A stretch of 11,027 nucleotides of DNA, from NCBI GenBank assembly GCA_964476505.1, contig CAYZAW010000059.1:1-11027 (forward strand). The letters are read 5' to 3'. Source of the stretch: CAYZAW01 sp964476505 (GTDB lineage: Bacteria; Bacillota; Clostridia; Christensenellales; CAG-138). Under the pieces are notes generated by a model. It was not told the DNA's origin. It saw only the letters and a program-made list of their open reading frames with translations, and did no database searches. Numbering within the stretch: position 1 is the stretch's first letter; each line of letters starts with the position of its first letter. The translations under genes and the position numbers were made by a program. Positions 1 through 6,140 of this stretch are shown here, in pieces.

Positions 1-151
1 TGGTGCAGAAAAGCTGCAGGAGAACCTGGACGCCCTGATGGACGCCATTGTAAAGGCCAAGCCTGCCGCCGCTAAGGGCACGTACCTTAAGAGCGTGGTC
101 ATTTCCTCCACCATGAGCCCCAGCATCAAGCTGGCGCCCACCCAGTTTTAA
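1..151 (+). CDS. rplA: 50S ribosomal protein L1 (uL1), C-terminal end, partial
   Basis: The first 151 bases hold the last 49 codons and the stop of a gene that begins outside the window; the reading frame starts at base 2. The peptide contains the segment KAKPAAAKGTYLKSVVISST, which is the characteristic C-terminal stretch of bacterial L1 (KAKP-A-AKGTYLKSV-SSTMGPG). L1 binds 23S rRNA at the mobile L1 stalk and helps release deacylated tRNA. The following gene is rplJ, the usual rplK-rplA-rplJ-rplL order, but a promoter and a regulatory leader lie between them, so rplJ can be transcribed separately. The L1 tail SPSIKLAPTQF is slightly longer than in some relatives. Identification is firm even though only the end is present. 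Confidence 0.95.
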   Translation, partial: GAEKLQENLDALMDAIVKAKPAAAKGTYLKSVVISSTMSPSIKLAPTQF

Positions 152-173
152 TGCCAACGCCGCATATTGCGGC

Positions 174-203
174 TTGACAGTATCCTTGCTTGTGCGTTAT
201 ACT
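174..203 (+). promoter_or_regulatory. Sigma-A promoter for rplJ-rplL
   Basis: A TTGACA box at 174-179 is followed 18 bases later by TATACT at 198-203. Transcription would start near 210, just before the L10 leader. It lies directly after the rplA stop and gives rplJL its own transcription, as the internal promoter between L1 and L10 does in other bacteria. Placement and match to consensus are strong; the start site is inferred. Confidence 0.85.
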
Positions 204-209
204 ACGCCA

Positions 210-335
210 AGAACCGTTTTCGCCATAGACAGCAGGTGCGGCAATGCCGCTTAATATCCCGCCGAGGTGGAACACTGCATAACCTGTTATGTAATGTGAT
301 CCTTCGCTATGGCATGGCAAAGGATCACATTTTTA
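210..335 (+). promoter_or_regulatory. Ribosomal protein L10 leader (L10-L12 autoregulatory RNA)
   Basis: The leader carries the conserved block AGACAGCAGGTGC (228-239), a small hairpin GCGGC-AAT-GCCGC (238-250), and then TTAATATCCCGCCGAGGT (251-268), the signature of the L10 leader found upstream of rplJ in many bacteria. In Bacillus subtilis this RNA binds the L10(L12)4 complex and controls the operon by transcription attenuation. Here it is followed by a hairpin core (CATAA-CCTG-TTATG, 278-291) and by an intrinsic terminator (293-334). Excess L10-L12 binding would therefore favour termination. The family assignment comes from recognised motifs; the regulatory direction is inferred from the known B. 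subtilis case. Confidence 0.9.
293..334 (+). terminator. Attenuator terminator in the L10 leader
   Basis: A perfect 12-bp stem (293-304 with 320-331) encloses a 15-base loop and runs directly into TTTTT (330-334). It lies 22 bases before the rplJ start codon and leaves the AAAGGAGGTG ribosome binding site outside the stem, so it should act on transcription rather than translation. The 5' arm (293-298) can alternatively pair upstream (CAC at 273-275 with GTG at 296-298, extending the 278-291 hairpin), a candidate antiterminator. Confidence 0.85.
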
Positions 336-355
336 TTTGAAAAGGAGGTGAAACC

Positions 356-862
356 ATGGCAAACACAAAAATCATTGAAATGAAAGCTGCCAAGGTTGCC
401 GAGATTCAGGAAAAGTTCCAAAAGGCAAAGTCCGTAGTAGTATTTGATTACCGCGGCCTGACCGTTGAGGAAGTGACCAATCTGCGTGCACAAATGCGCA
501 ACGCCGGTGTAGAATATCTCGTTTTAAAGAACGGGATCGTTGCCCGCGCGGCACAGGCTTGCGGTATCGACGAGTCCTTCCACGACATGCTCAAAGGCCC
601 GTCCGCTTTCGCGTTCGGTTACGAAGATGCGATCGCGCCCGCAAAGCTGTTGAAGGAGTGCATCGAGAAAGCCAAGAAGTGCGCTATCAAGGGCGGCGTA
701 ATGGACGGTAAGGTGGAGAACGCGGCTGCAATGACCGCTATCGCCGATCTGCCCTCTCGCGAAGTCCTGCTGGCCCGCTTGCTGGGCAGCATGATGTCCC
801 CGGTATCCGGCCTCGCAATGGTGCTGGACGCCATCGCCAAGAAAAAGGAAGCTGCCGAGTAA
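356..862 (+). CDS. rplJ: 50S ribosomal protein L10 (uL10)
   Basis: This 168-residue protein has the usual length of bacterial L10. The N-terminal rRNA-binding domain shows the family signature KSVVVFDYRGLTVEEVTNLR (about residues 25-44) and the block LVLKNGIVARAA (56-67). The C-terminal helix, around residues 130-160 (SREVLLARLLGSMMSP and onward), is the part that carries L7/L12 dimers. L10 anchors the stalk to 23S rRNA with L11 and, bound to L12, represses its own operon through the leader upstream. The ATG at 356 follows a strong AAAGGAGGTG site with good spacing, so the start is secure. Its partner rplL follows after 44 bases. Nothing is missing or unusual. Confidence 0.98.
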   Translation: MANTKIIEMKAAKVAEIQEKFQKAKSVVVFDYRGLTVEEVTNLRAQMRNAGVEYLVLKNGIVARAAQACGIDESFHDMLKGPSAFAFGYEDAIAPAKLLKECIEKAKKCAIKGGVMDGKVENAAAMTAIADLPSREVLLARLLGSMMSPVSGLAMVLDAIAKKKEAAE

Positions 863-906
863 ACGCGGCGTAACGAACACCAAAATTTATAAAGGAGATT
901 ACTACA

Positions 907-1278
907 ATGAATAAAGAGCAACTGATTGCCGATATCAAAGAGATGTCCGTGCTTGAGCTCAGCGAGCTGGTAAAGGCACTGGAGGAAGAGTTTGGCGTAT
1001 CCGCAGCGGCGGCCGTGGTTGCGGCTCCCGCAGCCGGTGGCGCTGCTGCCGGCGACGATGCCGAGCAGACCGATTACAACGCCGTTCTGACCGAAGTTGG
1101 CCCCGAGAAGATCAAGGTCATCAAGGTTGTAAAAGAGCTGACCGGTCTTGGCCTGAAAGAAGCCAAGGAGCTGGTTGACGGCGCACCCAAGGCCATCAAG
1201 GAAGGCATCCAGAAGGACGAGTTCGACAAGATCGTTGCCGCTTTCGCGGAAGTCGGCGCAAAGATCGAGCACAAATAA
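907..1278 (+). CDS. rplL: 50S ribosomal protein L7/L12 (bL12)
   Basis: This 123-residue acidic protein has the standard three-part L7/L12 layout: an N-terminal dimerisation domain (about 1-33, with LSELVKALEEEFGVSAAAAV), an alanine/glycine-rich hinge (about 34-52), and a compact C-terminal factor-binding domain (54-123) with the hallmark KIKVIKVVKELTGLGLKEAK. It is the multi-copy stalk protein that recruits EF-Tu, EF-G, IF2 and release factors and stimulates their GTPases. The start at 907 is preceded by AAAGGAG and an A/T-rich stretch, which suits a protein needed in several copies per ribosome. An intrinsic terminator follows within 50 bases, so rpoB is not co-transcribed here, unlike in most bacteria. 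Confidence 0.98.
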   Translation: MNKEQLIADIKEMSVLELSELVKALEEEFGVSAAAAVVAAPAAGGAAAGDDAEQTDYNAVLTEVGPEKIKVIKVVKELTGLGLKEAKELVDGAPKAIKEGIQKDEFDKIVAAFAEVGAKIEHK

Positions 1279-1292
1279 TAAGCTTCGCTTTC

Positions 1293-1327
1293 AAAAACGC
1301 GGGTGGCTTTCAGCCATCCGCATTTTT
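1293..1327 (+). terminator. Intrinsic terminator of rplJL
   Basis: A 10-bp stem (GCGGGTGGCT at 1299-1308 with AGCCATCCGC at 1312-1321, one G-T pair) has a TTC loop and is followed by ATTTTTG; AAAAAC precedes the stem. The flanking A and T runs could also terminate leftward transcription arriving from the reductase gene. It lies 20 bases after the rplL stop. Confidence 0.9.
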
Positions 1328-1410
1328 GATTCTTTTCGGGCTTGCCTCTCGCCCTCCGGGCTCCCGGGCGGCAAGCCCGCAGGGAATGAAAACCTCCAGT
1401 TTTCATCCGT

Positions 1411-1431
1411 TTCGGCGTGCATGCCGCCGAA
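1411..1431. repeat. Palindrome A1, TTCGGCG-N7-CGCCGAA
   Basis: Arms TTCGGCG and CGCCGAA pair perfectly around the 7-base centre TGCATGC. The same arms with a different 7-base centre recur at 1544-1564, 133 bases downstream. Confidence 0.75.
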
Positions 1432-1433
1432 GC

Positions 1434-1514
1434 CGGAATAAGCCGCCCTTGCCCACGATTGAAAGCCTATATGGTGTCGCCTGCGGAATAAGCCGCCCTT
1501 GCCCACGATTGAAA
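1434..1514. repeat. Two exact 31-bp direct repeats, 50-bp period
   Basis: Bases 1434-1464 and 1484-1514 are identical over 31 positions, beginning CGGAATAAGCCGCCC and ending CCACGATTGAAA, separated by 19 bases of unrelated sequence. After the second copy the next bases resemble the 19-base gap only loosely, so there are two clear copies and at most a decayed third. There is no internal dyad. This could be a tandem duplication within an intergenic repeat element. Confidence 0.85.
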
Positions 1515-1540
1515 TCTTATGTGTGAGATAAAGCTCATTC

Positions 1541-1567
1541 CTTTTCGGCGACATGTGCGCCGAAAAG
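1541..1567. repeat. Palindrome A2, extended TTCGGCG-N7-CGCCGAA
   Basis: A perfect 10-bp stem (CTTTTCGGCG with CGCCGAAAAG) surrounds the centre ACATGTG. The inner seven bases of each arm match palindrome A1 at 1411-1431 exactly. Confidence 0.75.
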
Positions 1568-1657
1568 GCAGAAAGCCAACGGCTTTCTTACACTTCGCAG
1601 CCGCCGCACGGAAATCGTCGCAGCGATTTTAGGCGGCTGTGCAAAACTCCGCAGGTT

Positions 1658-1688
1658 TCATCGGCAAAGGCGAAGCCTTTGTTGATGA
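1658..1688 (-). terminator. Hairpin just past the reductase stop, possible weak terminator
   Basis: A 14-bp stem (1658-1671 with 1675-1688, two G-T pairs) with a TTC loop on the minus strand begins three bases beyond the reductase stop. No T-run follows on the minus strand (the next bases are AAACCTGCGG), so it may protect the mRNA 3' end rather than end transcription. Confidence 0.4.
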
Positions 1689-1690
1689 TA

Positions 1691-2653
1691 CTATATTGCG
1701 CCAACGATTTTATGCGGGATGTAGGGTTCTTCCAAGTATGCTACGTCCTCCGGGGTAAGCGATACGTTGAGTGCGCCCACGGCATCAATGAAATACTTGG
1801 GCTTGGTAGCGCCAATGATGGGCGCAGCAACGCCACGGGAAAGCTGCCAAGCAAGCGCGATCTGCGTCATGGTGGCTTCCTTGCGCTGTGCCAGTTCATG
1901 TACCCGCATGACGATCTGATAATCAGTTTCCTGCGTGCTGTCGTACTTCGATATCGCGGTTTTATCCGTTTGGCTGCGTAAGGTGTCGGTTTTCCATTCC
2001 AAGCGCGAAAGCCTGCCGGCAGCAAGCGGGCTGTACGGGGTACGCGCCACGTTCATTTGATTGCAGATAGGAATCAGCTCCCGCTCATCCTCCCGGTAGA
2101 GCAGGTTGTAATGGTTCTGCATGGATACGAATTTTGTCCAGCCGTTGCGCTCCGCCGTCATTTGCAGGTTGTAAAACTGATACCCATACATGGCGGAGGC
2201 TCCAAGCGCCCGCACCTTGCCGGATGTTACCAGCCCGTGCAGCGCCTCCATGGTTTCCTCCATGGGCGTGTCGTGATCGAAACGGTGGATGATGTATAAA
2301 TCTAAATAGTCCGTACCGAGCCGCTGTAACGTGCCGTCTATCTCGCGATCGATGGCGGCTTTTGATAAATGCCCGTCGTTAAAGTATACCTTGGAGGCCA
2401 GCACTACTTCGCTTCGCGGCACATGCTTTTTGATGGCACGCCCCAAGTATTCCTCGCTGGTACCCGCCGAATAGATATTAGCGGTGTCAAAAAAGTTTAC
2501 GCCTAAGTCCAACGCCTGCTTGATGATGGCTTCGCTCTCCTCCGGGTTCAGCGTCCATGCATGCATCTTGCTGGCAGGATCGCCAAAGCTCATGCAGCCA
2601 ACGCAAAACCGCGATATCCGTATGCCCGAATTCCCTAACGTTGTGTATTCCAT
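1691..2653 (-). CDS. Aldo/keto reductase, YajO-like
   Basis: This 320-residue protein is a full-length NADPH-dependent aldo/keto reductase with a TIM-barrel fold. The catalytic tetrad is visible as D56 and Y61 (in NFFDTANIYS), K88 (VVLASKVY) and H123 (DLYIIHRFDHDTP). Further family blocks are VSMQNHYNLLYREDERELIP (about 181-200), the SPLAAGRL segment and the cofactor-binding APIIGATKP near residue 275. The start GNSGIRISRFCVGCMSFGDP and the ending YIPHKIVGAI resemble E. coli YajO closely. The substrate is unknown; relatives reduce small aldehydes and ketones. The ATG at 2653 follows AAGGAGGG (2661-2668) with seven bases between. The gene stands alone, convergent with rplL, and its promoter carries a MerR-type dyad, which points to induction by a reactive electrophile or aldehyde (inference). 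Confidence 0.93.
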   Translation of the reverse strand: MEYTTLGNSGIRISRFCVGCMSFGDPASKMHAWTLNPEESEAIIKQALDLGVNFFDTANIYSAGTSEEYLGRAIKKHVPRSEVVLASKVYFNDGHLSKAAIDREIDGTLQRLGTDYLDLYIIHRFDHDTPMEETMEALHGLVTSGKVRALGASAMYGYQFYNLQMTAERNGWTKFVSMQNHYNLLYREDERELIPICNQMNVARTPYSPLAAGRLSRLEWKTDTLRSQTDKTAISKYDSTQETDYQIVMRVHELAQRKEATMTQIALAWQLSRGVAAPIIGATKPKYFIDAVGALNVSLTPEDVAYLEEPYIPHKIVGAI

Positions 2654-2683
2654 GTTTTTGCCCTCCTTGCCTGTTCTGTAATC

Positions 2684-2714
2684 AGCATAGACCTTAGAGT
2701 TGGCTCTAAGTCAA
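2684..2714 (-). promoter_or_regulatory. MerR-type promoter and operator of the reductase gene
   Basis: Read on the minus strand, TTGACT (2709-2714) and TATGCT (2684-2689) are separated by 19 bases, too long for a normal sigma-A promoter but typical of MerR-family targets. The spacer region carries a perfect dyad CTTAGAG-CCAA-CTCTAAG (2693-2710). This closely matches the CTTAAAG-N4-CTTTAAG operator described for the MerR/NmlR-type regulator AdhR of Bacillus subtilis, which responds to aldehydes. The regulator gene itself is not in the window. Confidence 0.8.
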
Positions 2715-2807
2715 TAGCTATTTAAGAAATTAATAGAAAATGTTTTCTTCAGGCACATTCCATACCGATCCAAAATCTACTCTCCGCAATCCATTGCGTG
2801 TATTTCC

Positions 2808-2855
2808 CATACAAACAACAAACCGCAGGAAAGCATACTCTCTCTCCTGCGGTTT
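2808..2855 (-). terminator. Probable ileS terminator
   Basis: An 11-bp perfect stem (AAACCGCAGGA at 2820-2830 with TCCTGCGGTTT at 2845-2855) has a 14-base loop. On the minus strand it runs into TTTGTTGTTTGT, a U-rich tail, which suits termination of leftward ileS transcription before the reductase promoter. On the plus strand TTTATATTTTT follows, so it could work in both directions. Confidence 0.7.
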
Positions 2856-2878
2856 ATATTTTTAAAGTTTTTGGAGGT

Positions 2879-2908
2879 CAAGGAACCTTTTTACAAAAAG
2901 GTTCCTTG
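2879..2908. repeat. Long perfect palindrome after ileS
   Basis: A 14-bp perfect stem (CAAGGAACCTTTTT with AAAAAGGTTCCTTG) has only two bases at its centre, and is preceded by AAAGTTTTTGGAGGT. It lies 13 bases beyond the ileS stop. No T-run follows on the minus strand. The form (AAAGTTTTTGG, then a palindrome with internal A and T runs) resembles intergenic palindromes I recall from gut Clostridia; that resemblance is from memory and unverified. It may act as a 3'-end stabiliser or an accessory terminator. Confidence 0.65.
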
Positions 2909-2921
2909 GAAAAGCCCTCGT

Positions 2922-5900
2922 TTATGCCTTTTGCACGCCCAGCGTTACCTTTTCGCCGTTGATGTCCCATTCCTTCACATAGCCTGCGGGAGCGGCAGCG
3001 GTAATGCCGTCTGCAAGGGTGTCGGATGCGATCTCACTGCCATGGGCGGTAAAGATGCCGGTCACCTTAGCGTCTGCGGCATAGGTGATGAAGATGTGAT
3101 CGGTCACCTCAAAGTCCGCTTCCTTACGCATGGTCTGCACCTTAGACACGATCTCGCGTACAAAGCCTTCCTCAATGAGCGCCGGGGTCAGGCGGGTATC
3201 CAGCACAACGGTCACGCCGCTGTCGCTGTTGGACACAAAGCCTTCCTTCTGCACGGTTTCGATCAGCACATCCTCGCGCTCTAAGATCACGGGAATACCG
3301 CCGATCTCCGCCTCAAACGCTTTGCCGCTGTTGAGGGTCTCTACGACCTTGTCGCCCACGCCGTCCTGCGCCAAGTAGGCATTGATGGCGGGCAGCACCT
3401 TGCCGTAGCGGGGCCCAAGGGTCTTTAACTGCGGCTTTACGCGGTAGCTGATAAGCGAGGACGCGTCCTCAACAAACTTCACCTCGTTCACGTTGAGCTC
3501 TTCGGCAACGATGGCGGCATAGCCAGCGGGCATAGGATCGCCCTGTACATACATGGCGGCAAGAGGCTGACGGTTCTTCATGGAGGCGAGGTTACGCGCC
3601 GCGCGTCCGCCTACTACGATCTCCAGCACCTTTTCCATATTGGCTTCCAAGTCCGCATCTACAAAGCTTTCGTCCATCTTGGGGAAGGCGCACATATGTA
3701 CGCTTTCCGGCGCGGATGCGTCTACTGCGCGCACGATGTTCTGATACACAGCCTCCGTCATGAAGGGCACGAAGGGCGCGGAGATCTTATTGAGGGTATC
3801 CAGCACGGTAAAGAGGGTCATAAACGCGGCTTCCTTATCGGCAGTCATGTCCTTGCCCCAGTAGCGCTCGCGGCAGCGGCGCACGTACCAGTTGGAAAGC
3901 TCATCCACAAAGCGCTGCAGCTCGCGGCCCGCTTCGGTGATGTGCATTTGCTCCAGCTGCGTATCCACAAAGCCCACCAGCGTGTTCAAGCGGGAGAGCA
4001 CCCAACGATCCATCTCGGAGAGGTTCTCCCGTACCAGCTTGTGCTTTGTGGGATCGAACTTGTCGATCTCGGCATAGAGCACATAGAACGCATAGGTGTT
4101 CCAGAAGGTGCCCATGAACTTGCGCTGGCTCTCGTTGACGGCCTCGTCATAGAAGCGGTTGGGCAGCCACGGCATGGAGGCGGTGTAGAAATACCAGCGC
4201 ACGGCATCCGCACCCTGCTTATCTAACACCGTCCACGGATCAACCACGTTACCTAAGTGCTTGCTCATCTTATGCCCTTCCTTATCCTGTACATGGCCCA
4301 ATACCACGCAGTTCAGGAAGGAGGGGTCGTCAAACAGGCAGGTGGAAACTGCCAAGAGCGTGTAGAACCAACCGCGGGTCTGGTCGATGGCTTCGCTGAT
4401 GAAGTCCGCAGGGTAGTTCTTCTCGAACAGCTCCTTATTTTCAAACGGATAGTGGAATTGCGCAAAGGGCATAGCGCCGCTGTCGAACCAGCAGTCGATG
4501 ACGACCGGCTCCCGCTTCATGTGACCGCCGCACTTGGGGCAGTGCACCTTGATCTCGTCGATAAACGGCTTGTGCAGCTCGATATCCTCGGGCACGTTCT
4601 CGCCCATTTCCTTTAGCTCCGCAATAGAGCCCATAACGTGAATCTCGCCGCAATCCGGGCAAGTCCATACAGGCAGCGGCGTGCCCCAATAGCGCTCGCG
4701 GGACAGACCCCAGTCGATCACGTTTTCGAGGAAGTTGCCCATGCGGCCTTCCTTGATGGTATCCGGCAGCCAGTTGACGCGGCGGTTAAAGGCCATCAGC
4801 TTATCCCGCACTTTGGTCATGGCGATGAACCATGTTTCGCGGGCGTAATAGATCAGCGGCGTGTCGCAGCGCCAGCAGTGCGGGTAGCTATGCTCAAACA
4901 GAGGCGAGTCGAACAGCAGCCCGCGCTCCTTTAAGTCTGCGATCACCTTGGGGTCGGCATCCTTTACGAATAAACCGTCAAAGGGGGTGCCACCGCACAT
5001 ATCGCCCTTGGTGTCTACCATCTGCACAAAGGCAATGCCGTTTTCGCGGCAAACACGGTAGTCGTCTTCACCGAAGGCGGCAGCATTATGCACGATGCCC
5101 GTACCGTCGGTCGTGGTAACGTAATCGTCCGCAATGACCACAAACGCTTTTTTATTGCCCGCGGCCTTGCGCGTGCATTCGTATAAAGGCTCGTAGCTTC
5201 GGCCAACCAGCTCACTGCCGGGGAAGCGGTCAATGATCTCGGCACCCTCGCCCAGTACCGTTTCAACCAAGTTGGTGGCAAGAATGAACACCTCGCCGTC
5301 CTTCTTGGCGCGGGAATAACTGGTGTTGCCGTTGACGGCGATACACACGTTGGAGCACAGCGTCCAAGGCGTGGTCGTCCAAGCAAGATACGATGCGTCC
5401 TCGTCCGTGCAGCGGAAGCGCACGGTAGCGGAGTATTCCTTTAAATCCTTATAGCCCTGTGCCACCTCGTGGGAGGACAGCGCCGTGCCACAGCGGGGGC
5501 AGTAAGGCACTACCTTGTGCCCCTTATACAGCAAGCCCTTGTCATAGATGGTTTTTAACGCCCACCATTCGGACTCGATGTAGTTGTTGTCGTAGGTGAT
5601 ATACGGGTCGTCCATGTCCGCCCAGAAGGCTACGCGCTCGCTCATGTCTTCCCATTCGTGCTTATACTTCCAAACGGACTCCTTGCACTTCTGGATGAAG
5701 GGCGCAACGCCGTATTCCTCGATCTGCTCCTTGCCGTCTAAGCCCAAGAGCTTTTCCACCTCCAGCTCCACGGGGAGGCCATGCGTATCCCAGCCGGCCT
5801 TGCGGAACACGTTGTAGCCCTTCATGGTGCGGTAGCGGGGAATGATGTCTTTGATGCAGCGGGTCAAAATATGCCCGATATGCGGCTTGCCGTTGGCGGT

Positions 5901-6044
5901 GGGAGGGCCGTCGTAAAAGGTGAAGGCGGGGCCGTCTTCATGGGACTTGGCGCATTTTTTGATGATGTCGTTCTCCTTCCAGAACGCCAGCGTCTCCTTT
6001 TCGCGCGCCGTAAAGTCTAAACTTGTGGGAACTTTTTTGTACAT
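2922..6044 (-). CDS. ileS: Isoleucyl-tRNA synthetase, type 2 (IleS2-like)
   Basis: This 1040-residue class I synthetase attaches isoleucine to tRNA-Ile in the cytoplasm. The HIGH motif is at residues 55-58 in PPTANGKPHIGH, and the KMSKS loop is KMSKH at 592-596 in GHKMSKHLGNVVDP. The WDTHGLPVE block (85-93) is also intact. The editing domain shows TTTPWT (223-228) and GTGIVHNAAAFGEDD (314-328). Four CxxC pairs (182/185, 390/393, 462/465, 502/505) suggest zinc ribbons in the connecting domains. The length and the absence of a C-terminal Cys-rich zinc finger, which type 1 enzymes of about 920-940 residues carry, place it with the eukaryote-like type 2 form, often naturally insensitive to mupirocin. 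The start ATG at 6044 follows AAAGGAG (6054-6060). Expression is controlled by the Ile T-box upstream. Confidence 0.97.
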   Translation of the reverse strand: MYKKVPTSLDFTAREKETLAFWKENDIIKKCAKSHEDGPAFTFYDGPPTANGKPHIGHILTRCIKDIIPRYRTMKGYNVFRKAGWDTHGLPVELEVEKLLGLDGKEQIEEYGVAPFIQKCKESVWKYKHEWEDMSERVAFWADMDDPYITYDNNYIESEWWALKTIYDKGLLYKGHKVVPYCPRCGTALSSHEVAQGYKDLKEYSATVRFRCTDEDASYLAWTTTPWTLCSNVCIAVNGNTSYSRAKKDGEVFILATNLVETVLGEGAEIIDRFPGSELVGRSYEPLYECTRKAAGNKKAFVVIADDYVTTTDGTGIVHNAAAFGEDDYRVCRENGIAFVQMVDTKGDMCGGTPFDGLFVKDADPKVIADLKERGLLFDSPLFEHSYPHCWRCDTPLIYYARETWFIAMTKVRDKLMAFNRRVNWLPDTIKEGRMGNFLENVIDWGLSRERYWGTPLPVWTCPDCGEIHVMGSIAELKEMGENVPEDIELHKPFIDEIKVHCPKCGGHMKREPVVIDCWFDSGAMPFAQFHYPFENKELFEKNYPADFISEAIDQTRGWFYTLLAVSTCLFDDPSFLNCVVLGHVQDKEGHKMSKHLGNVVDPWTVLDKQGADAVRWYFYTASMPWLPNRFYDEAVNESQRKFMGTFWNTYAFYVLYAEIDKFDPTKHKLVRENLSEMDRWVLSRLNTLVGFVDTQLEQMHITEAGRELQRFVDELSNWYVRRCRERYWGKDMTADKEAAFMTLFTVLDTLNKISAPFVPFMTEAVYQNIVRAVDASAPESVHMCAFPKMDESFVDADLEANMEKVLEIVVGGRAARNLASMKNRQPLAAMYVQGDPMPAGYAAIVAEELNVNEVKFVEDASSLISYRVKPQLKTLGPRYGKVLPAINAYLAQDGVGDKVVETLNSGKAFEAEIGGIPVILEREDVLIETVQKEGFVSNSDSGVTVVLDTRLTPALIEEGFVREIVSKVQTMRKEADFEVTDHIFITYAADAKVTGIFTAHGSEIASDTLADGITAAAPAGYVKEWDINGEKVTLGVQKA

Positions 6045-6113
6045 GCTTATCTGCTCCTTTATCCTCGTCGCCCGGGATTTCCCGGGAAATGTACTCTGTT
6101 GGATACCGGCGGC

Positions 6114-6140
6114 AATAAAAAACGCCCCTGCGAAGGGACG
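6114..6140 (-). terminator. T-box attenuator terminator
   Basis: On the minus strand CGTCCCT (6134-6140) pairs with AGGGGCG (6123-6129) around a TCGC loop and is followed by TTTTTTATT. Its 5' arm is the same CGTCCCT that closes the antiterminator, so the two structures are mutually exclusive as the T-box mechanism requires. Confidence 0.93.

Larger units (their letters stand above)
1328..1690. other. Hairpin-dense non-coding region between rplL and the reductase
   Basis: This 363-base stretch between two convergent genes has no credible gene. It contains a chain of perfect inverted repeats: 1337-1346/1370-1379 (10 bp), 1386-1393/1399-1406 (8 bp, ATGAAAAC arms), 1411-1417/1425-1431 (7 bp), 1541-1550/1558-1567 (10 bp), 1570-1577/1581-1588 (8 bp), 1598-1605/1632-1639 (8 bp, enclosing a second 6-bp stem at 1612-1617/1624-1629), and 1658-1671/1675-1688 (14 bp with two G-T pairs). 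A 31-bp direct repeat also lies inside. Small open frames across it overlap the hairpins and lack ribosome binding sites. It looks like a mosaic of short dispersed intergenic repeats, but copies elsewhere in the genome cannot be seen from here. Confidence 0.7.

Noticed and set aside
159..173. A GCCGCA-TAT-TGCGGC hairpin right after rplA as a terminator
   Set aside because: The stem is only 6 bp and is followed by the TTGACA promoter box rather than a T-run; at best it is a weak stop.
1434..1514. A possible minimal CRISPR: 31-bp repeats ending in GATTGAAA, as many CRISPR repeats do
   Set aside because: There are only two copies, the gap is 19 bases (too short for a spacer), and no leader or cas genes are present. 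The flanks are other intergenic repeats.
1553..1981. A 142-codon plus-strand open frame running into the reductase gene
   Set aside because: It overlaps the reductase on the opposite strand and begins inside a palindrome; it has no ribosome binding site.
2922..6044. ileS as an acquired mupirocin-resistance gene
   Set aside because: It is under a native Ile T-box with its own promoter, its codon usage looks like its neighbours, and no mobile element flanks it.
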